Shown here piece after piece: positions 1 to 13,000 of a DNA stretch of 64,000 nucleotides; positions within the stretch are counted from its first letter, which is position 1; each line of letters opens with the position of its first letter. The stretch lies in contig OZ024807.1 of NCBI GenBank assembly GCA_964017045.1, forward strand, positions 14,020,941 through 14,084,940, read 5' to 3'. Both the position numbers and the translations under genes were made by a program. The DNA comes from Omphiscola glabra. Its lineage: Eukaryota; Mollusca; Gastropoda; Lymnaeidae. Below the pieces are notes generated by a model. It was not told the DNA's origin. It searched no databases and saw only the letters and a list, made by a program, of their open reading frames with translations.

Positions 1-3000
1 ATGTATTGTTTTAAGGATTATAATTATTACCTACTAATTGCTCAGTTATGAATGCAGTTTACAGGATTAGGAAACTGGTTCCTTCTTTAGCGGTTCAACT
101 TTGTTACCATGCCATAATACCAAAGAAATCACTGTCAAACCAAAGTATCCCTGGTATTGAGTCATGACCATGTTAAATCAATAAATTTTTTTGTGTCATG
201 TTGCATGCTTTCAAATGTTGGTGTGTTTGGTTTTAATGACAAAAGAAATTGATTGATTACAGATTTGCTTTGCTGAAATAATTTTATGATTTAAATCTCT
301 CTTGTATAGACTGAACATAACTTAGTTAAGTACATATAACAATACTAAGTAAGCTCTGTCATATCAATAGTTGGCATTGCTGTACCCAAACAAGCATGAA
401 TTTTTCTTATGGCTGCTGTGAGATGTGCTGTCTTAATAATTACTATTCATATTCTAACCCCTGATTGGACTTAACAAGAATTTACATAAATAAAAATGTC
501 TGTGCCTTTGAGGAGTGTCTATTCTGGTGGTCTTGATTTCATGGACTGCTTGTAACCTTGTGAAGATTTGATTGGCAGGCAAGGAATGTAAATAAAAGGA
601 TGCCAGGGATCAGACTGAAGAAAGCTTTTAATAAACTGTTGCTTCTCTGAATGGTTGGTTATTCATAGTCAATATTCAATTTTAAAAAGTAAGTTGGTGG
701 TTTTTTTTGGTATATATTTATTCAAGTTATGGCAAAATCATTTTGGCCACTATAATTCACTTATCACAAAAAATGAGTTTCATAAATGTTAAAATCTAAA
801 TTGTTAAATAGTTGGAAGATTTTTTTTTTTCTGAAGTCATGCTCATCAAGAATAAATTAACTACAACAATTATTTTTTTTTAAATGTAGCGATGTTGAAA
901 TTTTTATTTCTTTTTTCCATTTCATTTAAAAATAGTTCCAAAAAATAATTTAAACATGGAAAATAAAAAATCTATTGGACATTAATCTTCAGTCACACGT
1001 TCTCAATTTGTCTTGAAATATTCACAAAGCCACTTTGTAATGTGGTAAACTAAACCTCTTATATTAAATATAAGCTTGTTTCACTTGTGATAACATCACA
1101 TCTTGTCAAGCCAGTTTATCTCATCAAAACACACAAATCTAAATCACACACTTTTTAACTAAAGCTAAATCAAATCTGTGGCATGATGCACACAATTAAA
1201 TAAATTCTAAATAACATGCATTTTCTTTAAATTAAAAATAATAATTTATTAATAAATGCAAGTAGCATCATTAAAAAACACTTCAGTCAGTCAGTCACCA
1301 TGCAACATACATCACCATCATGATGATCATGCACCATATCTTTTGCTACAACAGCCATGGCGCATATTTCAAACCAATGTTCACTTTTTGCATTTCTGAT
1401 TTATACTCCTCTATGCATTCACTTTTTAAAAACTCTCAGTATTGCAACATATCTTGCAAGTGGTAGGCAACATTTTCCAGACTACCAGAAATTCATTCAC
1501 GGGCATGGACAGGTATGAAAATAACAAAAATAATTTAAAGATTGGCGCTTGGTGGTCCTCCAAGGGACACTTCGTTATCCTTCAGGCTTCAACAATCCCA
1601 GGATGACTTAGTTACACACACACACTGCTGAATTCTAAGTACAATTACACAACAATAGCACCCATGCAATACACTCAATTCCCTAATTTAAAAACTAATT
1701 TTGCACCAAAAACCATTCACGTATTTACAGACTTCCATATTCATTAAGCTCGGCTCAGTAAGAACACTTAAAATGAAAGCACTGCACCAGATAACATTGG
1801 TTAACAAATATCCGTCTTACTAGCCACAGCAAAAAAAAATAATAATAATAATAATATGCAACAAAGAAAAAAAATGATCAGCAAAAAAAAAAAAAAAACA
1901 TTCATGCTGTTATTACTGATAAAAAATAAAAAGTTAACTTTTCAATTTATTTTCGGACAAAGTCCAGAGTTCATGAACATAGTTAAGCACTTTATTCATG
2001 TAAATTATATTTGAACATTCACTATAATTTTTTCTAGGTTTTCTGCATTTGCTGATAACATTGCTCCATAAATTTGTTTCATTTTTATTTTAACAGCATT
2101 CCACTCTACTACAATCATTTTTCAATAAGAAACATATATCACATATTAAACTCAGTTTAAGAAACGGATAATTTCAATCCAAAACAATTGTACTAAGAGT
2201 TGTTTTGATTTTTTTTTGGTATTATTTCACAAATTTAAAACATCCAAACAGCCAAGATAAGAAATTTGTCCTTTTTAAGGACAAAATCTTTATCATAATA
2301 CATATAAACTAGGAACTGGTTAATATTTTTTAAAGTAATTATAATAGGATAATACACTTATCAACACCCAAAGAAAAGAAAATCGCCTTAGGGATAACCA
2401 AATTTTAGTCACATAAACATACAAAATTGCTGTAAAAAATGGAGAAAACATCAAGTGCAAATGAAATTTAAATCTGTTCAATTATTTGCACAAGGGGGCT
2501 CCATCAATTAAGGGTTGCATATTTTAAAAATCTACTGAGATCAGAATTTTAGGAAACAACCAAACACTACTCCTTTGAAGTGTAATTTTTAATTAAAAAG
2601 TTAAAAAAAAAAGAAAACAGGTACCATGTTTGTTTAGATGTAGACTACCAAGCTACAAGTAGCCCAAACAAATTGACAGCTATCATATAAACAAATCTTA
2701 AACTTGCTTTAAGCTTTGTTAAATGGATGTCTTAGACAAACTATATTTTGTGTTTCAGTTCGGTTAAATTTAAAAGTAGAAAAAAATCACTATGCTTTGA
2801 GCCTGTATAAAAAAATAAAACCCACATATTTTGCAAAGAGAAGAATAAGAAAGATGTAGGATTGTTGCTTCTAAGTGTAAAAGTAAAAGAAATTCCTTTT
2901 TAAGACAAATGATCTGACAACATATTTGACAATAGTGAAATAGAAATGTGTCATTGGAGAAATACTTGTGTTATTTTTTGTTTGTTTAGTGAATAATTCT

Positions 3001-3930
3001 TTCAACAACAAAATGATGAGTTAGCAGTAACTTTACTTTTTATGGCTCATCTAATACTGATTTAGGAGAAATAAAAATGAAATTTTTTGTGTAATTCTTT
3101 AAAATTAAATCAATCCTGATCAATCCAGAAAGAAATTCATAGCATCTTAAAAAACAAAACATTGCTATAGTAAATAATCAAATGACTTAAAAAATCTTTA
3201 AAATCTGTCCATCTCATACATACATCACAATAATAGGCCTTGCAACACAAGATAGGGCTCAATCAGCCATACAAAATTTGGACAGTATTAATTTTAAAAA
3301 AGGGGGGAGCCTCCTTTTAAATCAAGTATACAAAGTTAGCTGTATCTAGCTTTCACTCTGATACAATGTTGCATCTCATATCAGGAGTCTTTCTGCTCCA
3401 ATAGTAGAGATGGAACTTGAGCTGGATTTTGTGGAGGCCATTGACATTTCAATGTTGTGCACTAAAACCATAAAACAACATACAGGTTCTACTGTACTAC
3501 AGGGTCATAGGTCAAAGGTATATTTCCGACTAAGAATATCTTGTTAAGGGGGTTGACTCTTAAATGCAGGAGGGGGTAGAAAATATTTTGTCTTCATTAT
3601 TTAATCAAATTGTATCTGCAGAAGTTTTTATAAAAAAAAAAAAAACCTGTGAGGACTAGATTTTAGCAGTAGAGTTGTAGTGTACAGTGCAAATTAAAAC
3701 TCTTTCACAGGAATGGTATGAACACTTTTACTCTTATTGTTTTATATAACTTTAAACAAACCACCAGCAGGAAATCCTACTTTACTGCTCTCTTGTGGGT
3801 CAGCCTCCAGTGCTCTTTTCAATGATTGTGCTACGCTGTGATTTTTGTTTAACTTATGGGATGCTGCTCTCATGTCTTGTTATGTGTTTCTGCTCTTCAT
3901 TCACATATAAATATGGAGTACTGCATCTGA
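1..3930 (-). other. AT-rich non-coding; possible PEX19 3' UTR and 3' end of a convergent gene
   Basis: No ORF of note. Minus-strand AATAAA signals (TTTATT on the plus strand) occur several times, for example around 1987 and 2083, so a PEX19 3' UTR of up to 2 kb is possible. On the plus strand, AATAAA at 591-596 and 630-635, each followed by GT-rich sequence, could be the end of a convergent gene entering from the left. Nothing here identifies that gene. Confidence 0.25.
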
Positions 3931-6900
3931 TCACATGACTGAACACTGAGATGGATCCTGAGGACTGCCTAGGCTGCCCAGATTGGGGAGCTGTGGGAAA
4001 TGTACAACAAAATATATTTTCTTAAAATCTGAATTTCTTAATCCAAACACAACAAAATGTCAACCAACAACATATTGGTGAAAATTAGAAAATTAATTGG
4101 AATATGTAAATTTTTTTTTTTTTACAGAATCACTAAATCAACTAGAGAGTAAAACAAACTTAAATCATAATTAATCCAAATTATTGTGTTAAGATTTCAC
4201 GGTAGATACAAACTGTCTTATACCTGGAAATGTGTATAATTTAATAGGTCATTTGATCTTTTAAGATAAGGGACGACCCATAAAAGACGTAAAGCATTGG
4301 GGGGGGTCCACATTTTTGTGATGATGTGTGACGAGAGGGGTGGTGACGTCACATGAAAAGCGGAATATTGTAGTAATGAATTGCACTTTTAACATTATCC
4401 TTTTGTAAAACAATTATAATTATTTTATTTTTAAACTACAATCAGAAGAATCAGTACAGGTATGCAAGATCTGAAAAATTACGCTGGTCAAGTTACAGGA
4501 TGCAACAGAGGAGGAGAATCGGGGTGTAGTTACAATGACTGTCATGAGAATATATGTCTAAACGTGCAGACGGGAGTCATAGAATGAGGACTACCACATG
4601 AAGTGGGATTGGAAAGAAAAAAATGGGTGACCTGGGGTGAGGGGGGGGGGGTGATCTTAGTAAATGCTCTAGGGCGGGAATTCTTAACTTTTTTGCAGCT
4701 CTGCAGGCCCACTCCGTTTTAAACACCCCCCCCCCAAACCTATAAATTATATTGTAATAAATTTAAAATATAAAATTAATTTTATAATTTAGTTATAATT
4801 TAGTTATCATAGTTTTATTTCTTTAATTACTTTTTATAAACAAGGAAAAAAAAATCCTAATACAATTTAATTAATGCGACAAACAAAATTCACCAGAAAA
4901 ACATTTACTGCTGCTGATCAAAATGAATAAAAACTGATTTTTTTTCTAACTTTTGGTGACAATTCGTGACAATGGGGGGGGGGGCAAAAAAATCGTCAAA
5001 ATTGATGTGGCGTCATTTATGGATGGCCCCTAACACAATAAATATGTTCCATTGTTTCTTTTTCCCCTTTCATTTTCAAATTTGCTTTCATTGTTCTGAT
5101 ACGTAATATTTTTATTATATCTATTTAATTCCAGGTTGACATAGGTTTTGATTATTTTAGTATCCTAACTGTTCACTGCAAAAGTTAAGAATTCATCTGA
5201 ATAAAGCTAAGCCAGCATTTAACAAGTAGCACAGAAAATAACTAGAACAGCTTTTATGGGGTAGCAAAGAAGATGTCTAAAAGAGCACTTATAATGCATT
5301 GCAACGAAGATAACCAGAATGGTATTTATGCATTGTACTGGAGATAAAATGAATGGCATTTAACCCTTCCAGTACCCAGCGCATCATTTTGCAGTGACTT
5401 CCGGTATTCCCTGCGGCCCAAGCGCGTCTTTTTTCACCAGCCGATTTTTTTCCCTGCAGCCCAAGCGCGTCCATTTGCCACATAGAGGGGTATCTAATAT
5501 AAACACAAAAAACGAGGCTATAACCTTTCACCCTAGTCTCAGGCAGAATGTTTGTTCGTTAGGGGAATAGTCGAATTTTATTTGGCTTTTTAAATTATGA
5601 AAATAAACCAATTACTGAATTTTTTGTATTAACTTTAAATTAATCTGAATTTGTTGTTTCCGTGGAGACACCTAGCGGAATTAATGACGACTTACGCAAC
5701 ATAGAGGGGTGTCAATATAAATACCAAAACAAGGATATAACCTTTTACCATAGTCTCGGGCAGAATGTTTATTCGTTAGGGGAATTGTCAAATTTTATTT
5801 TGCTTTTTAAATTATGAAAATCTACCAATTACTGAATTTTCTGTGCGGATCTGAATTTTGTTGTTTCCATGGCGCTACCTATCGCTATTGATGACGACTT
5901 ACGACCACATAGAGGGGTATCTAATATAAAAACAAAAACAAGGATAAAACCTTTCACAATAGTTTCGGGAAGAATGTTATTCGCTAGGGGAATAGTCGAA
6001 TTTTATTTTGCCTTTTAAATTATGAAAATCAACCAATTATGAATTTTTTTGTGCTGATCTGTAAACCATCAAATTTTGGCTCATTTCAAAATAATGTCTG
6101 GGCCACAGGGAATAGATAGCAAATTAATAACCGGTACTGAGAGGCTATTAGAGCAAAAAGTAGGTCGGTACCAGAAGGGTTAAAGGATTGCACAGAAGAT
6201 AAATGGCACAGAATTTGAAAGATTGCACCGAAGAACAGCGTTTTAAGGTTTGAACTATAAGATTTATATATTAATATTTGAATTAAAATACAGTCAGTTT
6301 TACCTGCCCCATGTTGCCGAAATCTCCAAAACTTGGCATCATCATGTTGCCCTCGCCTACAACTTCCTGAGGTGGATTCCCCAGTTCATGCATCTGTTAC
6401 AGTAATCAACAACTATTTTTGTTAATGATCTGCATAAAACAATTAAGAGAAACTGCTCACTGCCATAACACTAAATGATGTTAAAAAAAATTATTTTTTT
6501 AAACTTGACTCTTATATAGGTATTGAAAATGAATTTTTATTTTGAAATCAAATGTCAGGCTAGTACTACTTAACCATTTTAAAAACTACCTCTAACCAGC
6601 TGAACAAACTACTGTTTGCCTTCTGTTACTACTATTTGGCTGCTGTAACAAAGTTTGCCTGCTGTAACAAACTACTATTTGCCTTCTGTAACTACTATTT
6701 GCCCGCTGTAACAAAATACTATTTGCCTGCTGTAACAAACTACTATTTGCTTGCTGTAACAAATGTCTATTTACCTGCTGTAACAACTACTACTTGACTG
6801 CTGTAACAAACTAAACTTCTATTTGTCTTCTGTAAAAAAACTACTATTTGCTCACTGTAACAAATTACTGCTTACCCGCTGTAACAAATCAAGAAGAACT

Positions 6901-9900
6901 TCAAAGCGTGCATTTTTTTCTTCCAGGCTATGGTCATCCGAATCTCCATCTAAATGTTCTACAACCTTCTCTATGATCTCCAGCTGTTTGCGGTATGTGA
7001 CAAGTTTCTCTGGTTCCAACACGGCCTTCTTTTCTTCAAGGTATTCTGTATACTGGGACCAAAGAGCAGACAAAATTTAACCTGCTTCATAACAGGATAA
7101 ATGAAGAACCACTAAGTAAAACATCATCATACTCATGCTGTCAATCGTTGTGTACATTTAAAGGCTGCACTTCTTAAATTTTAAGTATTCGATCCAACTT
7201 TTAATCCCAATCATTACAACCAATATCCTAGGATGGGATGAAGTAGTATTCTTGCACTGGGATATAGGTTTAGGAAGGGTTGTGGTTGAAAATGCTGAAT
7301 AAGCATGTGGGTAATCATGTGAAATGAAAAGAAGGCGTTTTTGAAAAGTGTGCTCACCTTTTGTAAAACTTCTTTCAGAGGCTGGTACAAGAGCTCCTTA
7401 GAAAGCAGCTGTTTAACCATGTTCTGGAACATTCCACTCATTGCACCCAATCCTTCTTCTGCTCCTCCTCCACTGGCTTCTGCCCCAAGAGTCTCTGCAA
7501 GTTGTTCCCATAATTCTTGTTGATTAGGATCACCCTGAAAAAATGTTACCAGTATTTTAATGGCTGCGAACTGTTCAGGTTACATTTATATATCACTTTT
7601 AAAAACCGCTACCCACCCGTCTCATCCAACAAACACAACCATAGTAGAAACAAAACACCATTGGAAATTATACTTTGACAATTGAAATGAAAAGTGTTAA
7701 AGCCATTGACCTCTTGTGCCCCGCCTATCTAAAGTGTTAAAGCCATTGGCCTCTTGCGCTCTGCCTATCTAAAGTGTTAAAGCCATTGGCCTCTTGCGCT
7801 CTGCCTATCTAAAGTGTTAAAGCCATTGGCCTCTTGCGCTCTGCTTATCTTAAGTTTTAAAGCCAATGGCCTCTTGCGCTCTGCTTATCTAAAGTGTTAA
7901 GGCCATTGGCCTCTTGCGCTCTGCCTATCTAAAGCGTTAAAGCCATTGGCCTCTTGCGCTCTGCCTATCTAAAATCTAAAGTGTTAAAACCATTGGCCTC
8001 TTGCACTCTTCTTATCTCCTTCTGATGTAAATGAACAAACTTAAATGTTGTAGTAATAAACTGCAATGATAAATGACCTGCAAACTTTCTGCATTTAGAT
8101 TCAAACCACTCAGCGCTTTCTCCACAGTTTCAGCAAATGCTTGTGGATTATTGCTTGAAGCTGATAGGAATGGAAAAAAAAATATTTTTTTTAACAATCT
8201 ATTTACCTCTTTTTTTTAAAATGCAGGAGAATTTTTTTTTTAAATTTAAATCATCCTCTCCAATAACATCTCACAATTTTATTTCATTCTTTTTTTAATG
8301 AAAGGATAATTTAAAGAATATAGTAAGATATGTCATAACAATTAATATTCTTAATAACAATGTTTATTATGAATTAGACATCTGATTTCTAAATAAATAA
8401 GAAGAATTCAATTTTCAATACCTAAATAAAAATCATTGTTGAAATTGTAGATTATAGATTGTTGAAATCCCAGTTTAAAGCGATCATGTTTTTTTTTTTT
8501 TTTTTAGATTCCCAAAGTTTAGATTTCAACTTTTCCTTATAGCACAGTAAAATATATATAGTATTTATAGTTTTGTGAATGGCAATAATTGGAAAATAAA
8601 ATAAAAAAGTGAAAATTCATATCTTTCTTTAGATTTTTTTTTAAAAATTTATTTAAGACATACATGATATTAAGCACCACTGGTTTATCGCAGCAACTGA
8701 CCCTACACTGCAGTGTGCTATATTTTACAAACCTTAACAATAGTGGTGGAGAAGATGTAATAGATCTAAAAACAAGTACCAATATGTAAGGGTCAATTTA
8801 AAAAATAATAAATGTTAATGCAGAAGAGCTATTTTCCCCTTTCAATGAAACCAACCAGGTGTTAATTTTACCAGCTTGCTCTGCTGAGTTTGCCAGATCT
8901 GCAAATTGTTGTTTTAGAGCAGGATCATTTAATAGTGCACTGAAAGTGTCCTCAAACTGTTTGCTCATAGCATCAGCTAAAAAATCATAGCTTGGGTCTT
9001 CTGGTAAGCCATCCTCCTGAAACAACATTTAATATTTGTAAGCCAAGATATAATGTTAGTAAAAATCAAACGGCCAATGTGAAACTTTGACAAAATGAAG
9101 CTCTCAGATGAGCTAAAAAAAAAATGTATGAAAATAATGGCATTTGTTTATTTATTTGTAATTTCTTTCCAATTCATTTTAATGATAAATTAAAGGAAAA
9201 TTAATCTTTACCCAAACAAAAACTATGAAATATATATTTCCTAAGTCATCATCCTATATCCATCTTTTTGAGTCAAGAGCCATTTTTATAATTATACCTG
9301 CTAAGAATATTTTTTGGGTTCTGCAGACAGGAGGGGATTGTTAAAATGTCATTGCAGATTAGTAAAAAAGAAATAGAGCTGGATCTATTCATTCAAAGAG
9401 TCCCATCTAGTGGTAGAGCAGTGGATTTCTCAACACTGTGGAAGGCTAAACAATTTTTTGTATTGACTTGACATGAAGTTGTATTACTGAATTTGGTGAT
9501 GTCAAAGGTTGGCTGAACAGATGAGACTGGTGGGTAGGGTTGCCAACCTGTCTGTAAATTTTTGGATAGTCCATAAAAATCTAACCTAATATCACTTGTC
9601 TGTAAAAGTCCTTAAGAAATTGTTGTAAAGGCTTTAGAACTAAACAAAACTGGAATTCTCAGTTTGTGATTTCTTCTTGTTTGTTTGAAACCTTTTTTTT
9701 TTTTTCATATGACACACAGTTATATAATTGAAAAAGACATAGTCATGCAAAAAATGCCACTTGATTTTAGCTCTATAGTTTTAACAAATTTTAGCTCTAT
9801 AGTTTTAACATATTTATATTAAAAATGTTTTGGTAAAAATGTTATATTCATTCAAATTTTGACGATTGATAAATTTTATCCTATTGAGTTGGCAACGCTG

Positions 9901-12900
9901 CTTGTGGGTCATGGGTGTTCAGACCCCCAAACTTGTCCAAAATATATCTCTAATACTTCAACCACTTGTTGTAATTAGCTTAAGTTACTATCAAGAAAGT
10001 ATGAGAAGGTTCTAATATCTGCTTACAGGCAGTTGAGCTCCTTGAGTTTGGGACTTTTTCCCACTATCGTCTGTTTCTGCTTCACTTGCAGCTAATGGTT
10101 GTCTTTGGGCAGCTTCTTTGGGCTTATCAAAATCTGCCAGTGCACCTGAAAAAGAATAATTTATACATTTATAATAATTTGATTTTATCAAATGCAGCAA
10201 GACTTACTGAAAAATGTATCATTAAACACTACTCTGCAGGTATGGATTTTGGCCCTTATGTGAATTTAGTTTAGCATCTACACAGATTCTACATTTAAAT
10301 GGAGAGCAATATAAGAAATGCTAATGGAAATTTAGATGTCCCATTTCCAGGTTGTGTTATTAAAGTCTATTGGGTAGAATTGTTTTTTCATCACACTGTG
10401 TTTTGTTTGAAACAGAACAACTGATGGTTGCTAAATTATGGACACTCCACTGGACATTCTAGCTAGGTCCATGTTTTTAAATGAAAGGCTGGAAATGAAC
10501 TCTTTAGTAAGCATGACTGATGTTGCCTTTCTTGTTGAGACAATTGATGATTGTCAGCCAACCAGGGTTACCACATCACAATACTTGTGAAAATGAGAGT
10601 TACCATGAACAACTAAAAAATATCATATGCCTACTTTCCAACAATTATTACCCAAAGCTAAGCACAACCCATTATTCCACATATTATTTGGCATCTGCCC
10701 ATGTCCTTCAGGGGCTTCCAAAGATGTTAGATTGAATTCTAAAGCCAACTGTTCGACCCAAATTCTGTCCTTTATTTGGATCTTTTTTAAGGTACTAATA
10801 TATTGATGACATCTATGAGATCAAATAGAAATTTATGACGATGGTGTCTTATTTAGTCATTTTATTTCTTTTTTTATGATTTCAGATGATAAAGGGAAGA
10901 GGGAAGGTTAAAGAAATGGTCCAAAATAGTGTGACACTGGACATCATTTATGGATGGTTCCTAAGTAAGAATTTTCAATATTATTCAATCCCAGAAATGA
11001 TCCAATATATTTTATTGATGTATTAACCTATAGTGATTAATAATGATCATGCTTTATTATATCTTTATCATTGTAACAGAGATTTACTCAATGAGTCATT
11101 GTGATACCTGAAATATCAAGTGGGCAAACATAAATAAAATTTTAACCAGAAATGTAACTTCATTTGAGAAACCCCTTCTCCCCTCCCCACATCCCAAACC
11201 CTTATAATTATAGCAAACAATGAAGTGGAACATTTTACAAAAATAAACAGGGACTCAACTCTAAAATTAACTGATTAAAAAAAAACAAATTTCTAGTTCC
11301 AGAACACCATGGCCATGGTCACACATTTCTTTAGAAATGCTGCCTATAAATAATATAATATTAAAAAGAAATAAGTAGTACTTTGCATCACTGCCTGAGA
11401 TTGATTGACACACATTCACAGGCAGGTGGGACAAGTATCAAATTTTCTGGCCAATATAAAAAAAAAAATTAGATTTTTTTAAAAACAGGGGACAATGTGT
11501 TTTTGTTAAGTTTCTGTTTTGGATTCACTCCCCTTGTTTTGTTACTAGAGTTAAATTTTCCTTAATGTGCTGATGGCATGTTTTGAATTAAAATTTTATT
11601 GGTTGATTAATTATAAACTTAAAATTTCATTGGTTGGGTAATTATAATATGTTAATTTTTCCAAAAATGTATTTGGTATTGTATAATGTATTTGGTATTG
11701 TATAATGTATTTGGTATTGTATAATGTATTTGGTATTGTATAATGTATTTGGTATTGTATAATGTATTTGGTATTGTATAATGTATTTGGTATTGTATAA
11801 TGTATTTGGTATTGTATAATGTATTTGGTATTGTATAATGTATTTGGTATTGTATAATGTATTTGGTATTGTATAATGTATTTGGTATTGTATAATGTAT
11901 TTGGTATTGTATTTTATTCATTTTCTGACATTTTTTGGATATTCTTTTTGGTGGAACCTGAAATAAAGTGTGTAAAAATGTTTTCTATGAAACTGTAAGT
12001 TGAGTTTTCATTATTTTAGAATTATATTGTGTGTGTACCGGCTGAATTTGCACGATTAAAGGGAGCAACCGCATGTCGTTGACGCTTCTTGCCGATTTTC
12101 TTGAGGGATACAATAATGTAGCTAGGCTCAACGCAAAATTTATGTACCGGCTGAATTATGCTAGGAAACGGAGTGACAGCAGGTCATTGACGTTGCTTGC
12201 CGCATATCTAGAAAGATACAATAAAGCAGCTACGTTCACCACAAAATTTATGTACCGGTGGACATTTTTTAATTAAATTTTAACGTTTTATTCTTCAGTT
12301 TAGCAGACATGAATTATTTTATTTTTACGGGGCCGCCATCTTGGTTGCCACGACCCATGACCTTTCATGGCTTGTGGCAACCAAGATGGCGGCCATGGGA
12401 AAAAATCATGGTGCATTCTCTTTGCATTTACCAAAACAAGATGAATATAAAAATAAAAATCTTTCAAAAAGAAATTATGACTATACACCCATAGGCTAAA
12501 TTTAGTCCTCTCTAAGACTAAGACGAGACATTCATTTGATTCATCGATAGATTAAGGCTAATAATTATTAATAATTAAATTTAGATAGCCTAAATTATAT
12601 TGACATCATTATGAAGTAAGCATCTACCGGTACTAATTAGAAGTCATACTTTTCAACTTATAGAACAAATTAGAATGAGAAATTAGTCAAATATTAATAA
12701 TTTAATATGCTGAAAAGAGACTTAGACTTAGAGTAACTTCATCATTAATTTAAAATAAAATACAAAAGAATGCGCAAGGCACTCAAGGCCTCAAGGAGAC
12801 TCGTCAGCAGACTGAGAACACAGAGAAACTTTCCCCATTCGAACATCAAAAACTCGTTTACAACAAGAAATCTATCAACACTAACTTTCCAAAATAGCAT

Positions 12901-13000
12901 CTAGCTCAGGGTCTACATTTTGAGATGCTCCTTCTGGTAAACAAGCGTTTTCTAATGGACTAGGATCTGAAAGACTAGCGTTGTCGTCTTTAGAAGCCAT
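3931..13000 (-). CDS. PEX19: PEX19, peroxisomal biogenesis factor 19 (8 coding exons, complete)
   Basis: PEX19 is the cytosolic chaperone and import receptor that binds newly made peroxisomal membrane proteins and docks on PEX3. Exons, in transcript order: 13000-12886, 10145-10027, 9016-8872, 8160-8078, 7534-7358, 7052-6876, 6393-6304, 3990-3931. All junctions are GT/AG and phases close exactly to give 321 aa, against about 299 in human. The N-terminal PEX3-binding helix is visible (LDAILESALADFDK, residues about 33-46, spanning the first junction). The middle carries the expected helical segments, including LLSKELLYQPLKEVLQK and RKQLEIIEKV, and the ARFEVLLDLLQ segment near residue 262. The protein ends CSVM-stop, a CaaX farnesylation box as in family members. 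The start is the first ATG of exon 1 (MASKDDN). Exon 6 abuts a 24-bp minisatellite derived from its own 3' end. The fold and role come from family knowledge; the exons are read directly. Confidence 0.93.
4269..5031. mobile_element. MITE with AGGGRCSAYCCATAAA ends (763 bp) in PEX19 intron 7
   Basis: Left end AGGGACGACCCATAAAAGACG; reversed right end AGGGGCCATCCATAAATGACG. G-runs (GGGGGGGTCC near 4299, GTGACAATGGGGGGGG near 4965) sit just inside both ends. Non-coding. Target duplication not clear. Confidence 0.6.
5364..6179. mobile_element. piggyBac-like MITE (816 bp) in PEX19 intron 7
   Basis: Both ends sit on TTAA (5360-5363 and 6180-6183), the piggyBac target. The left end reads CCCTTCCAGTACC and the right, reversed, CCCTTCTGGTACC, giving a 13-bp imperfect terminal inverted repeat. 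Inside are three diverged direct copies of roughly 220 bp, each with ACATAGAGGGGT (near 5479, 5699 and 5909), then TTCGTTAGGGGAAT or a variant, and the tail AAATTATGAAAAT. No transposase is present. Confidence 0.75.
6590..6888. repeat. 24-bp minisatellite overlapping the PEX19 exon 6 splice donor
   Basis: About 12 imperfect units based on CTACTATTTGCCTGCTGTAA plus CAAA. The last unit (6865-6888) covers the real exon end and donor, so exon sequence is part of the array. Confidence 0.8.
7691..8017. repeat. 40-bp minisatellite, about 8 copies, PEX19 intron 4
   Basis: Units begin AAAGTGTTAAAGCCATTGGC and continue CTCTTGCGCTCTGCCTATCT. It ends some 60 bases from the exon at 8078. Confidence 0.9.
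9535..9900. mobile_element. hAT-like MITE (366 bp) in PEX19 intron 2
   Basis: The left end TAGGGTTGCCAAC and the reversed right end CAGCGTTGCCAAC form terminal inverted repeats. Flanks CTGGTGGG (9527-9534) and CTTGTGGG (9901-9908) are an 8-bp target duplication with one mismatch. Non-coding. Confidence 0.7.
11668..11911. repeat. 19-bp tandem repeat, about 13 copies
   Basis: Near-perfect units of TGTATTTGGTATTGTATAA. The open frame across it is a by-product of a period that returns to frame every 57 bases. In PEX19 intron 1. Confidence 0.95.
12035..12258. repeat. two diverged ~108-bp tandem units
   Basis: GTACCGG-type starts at 12035, 12144 and 12252. Internal matches GTCGTTGACGCTTCTTGCCG and GTCATTGACGTTGCTTGCCG are 108 bases apart. 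The two copies are about 70% alike. Confidence 0.7.
12331..12394. repeat. perfect 21-bp-arm hairpin carrying YY1-type motifs
   Basis: Arms 12331-12351 and 12374-12394 are exact complements; the loop is itself partly palindromic (CATGACCTTTCATG). Each arm contains GCCGCCATCTTG or its complement, a YY1-like site. Located in PEX19 intron 1. Confidence 0.8.

Noticed and set aside
9395..9460. tRNA-like CTAGTGGTAGAGCAGTGGATT
   Set aside because: A-box-like word only; no B box and no cloverleaf.
11652..11921. 89-codon ORF of repeated YNTKYIIQYQIH peptide
   Set aside because: Direct product of the 19-bp tandem repeat; period 19 gives a repeating 19-residue peptide with no gene context.
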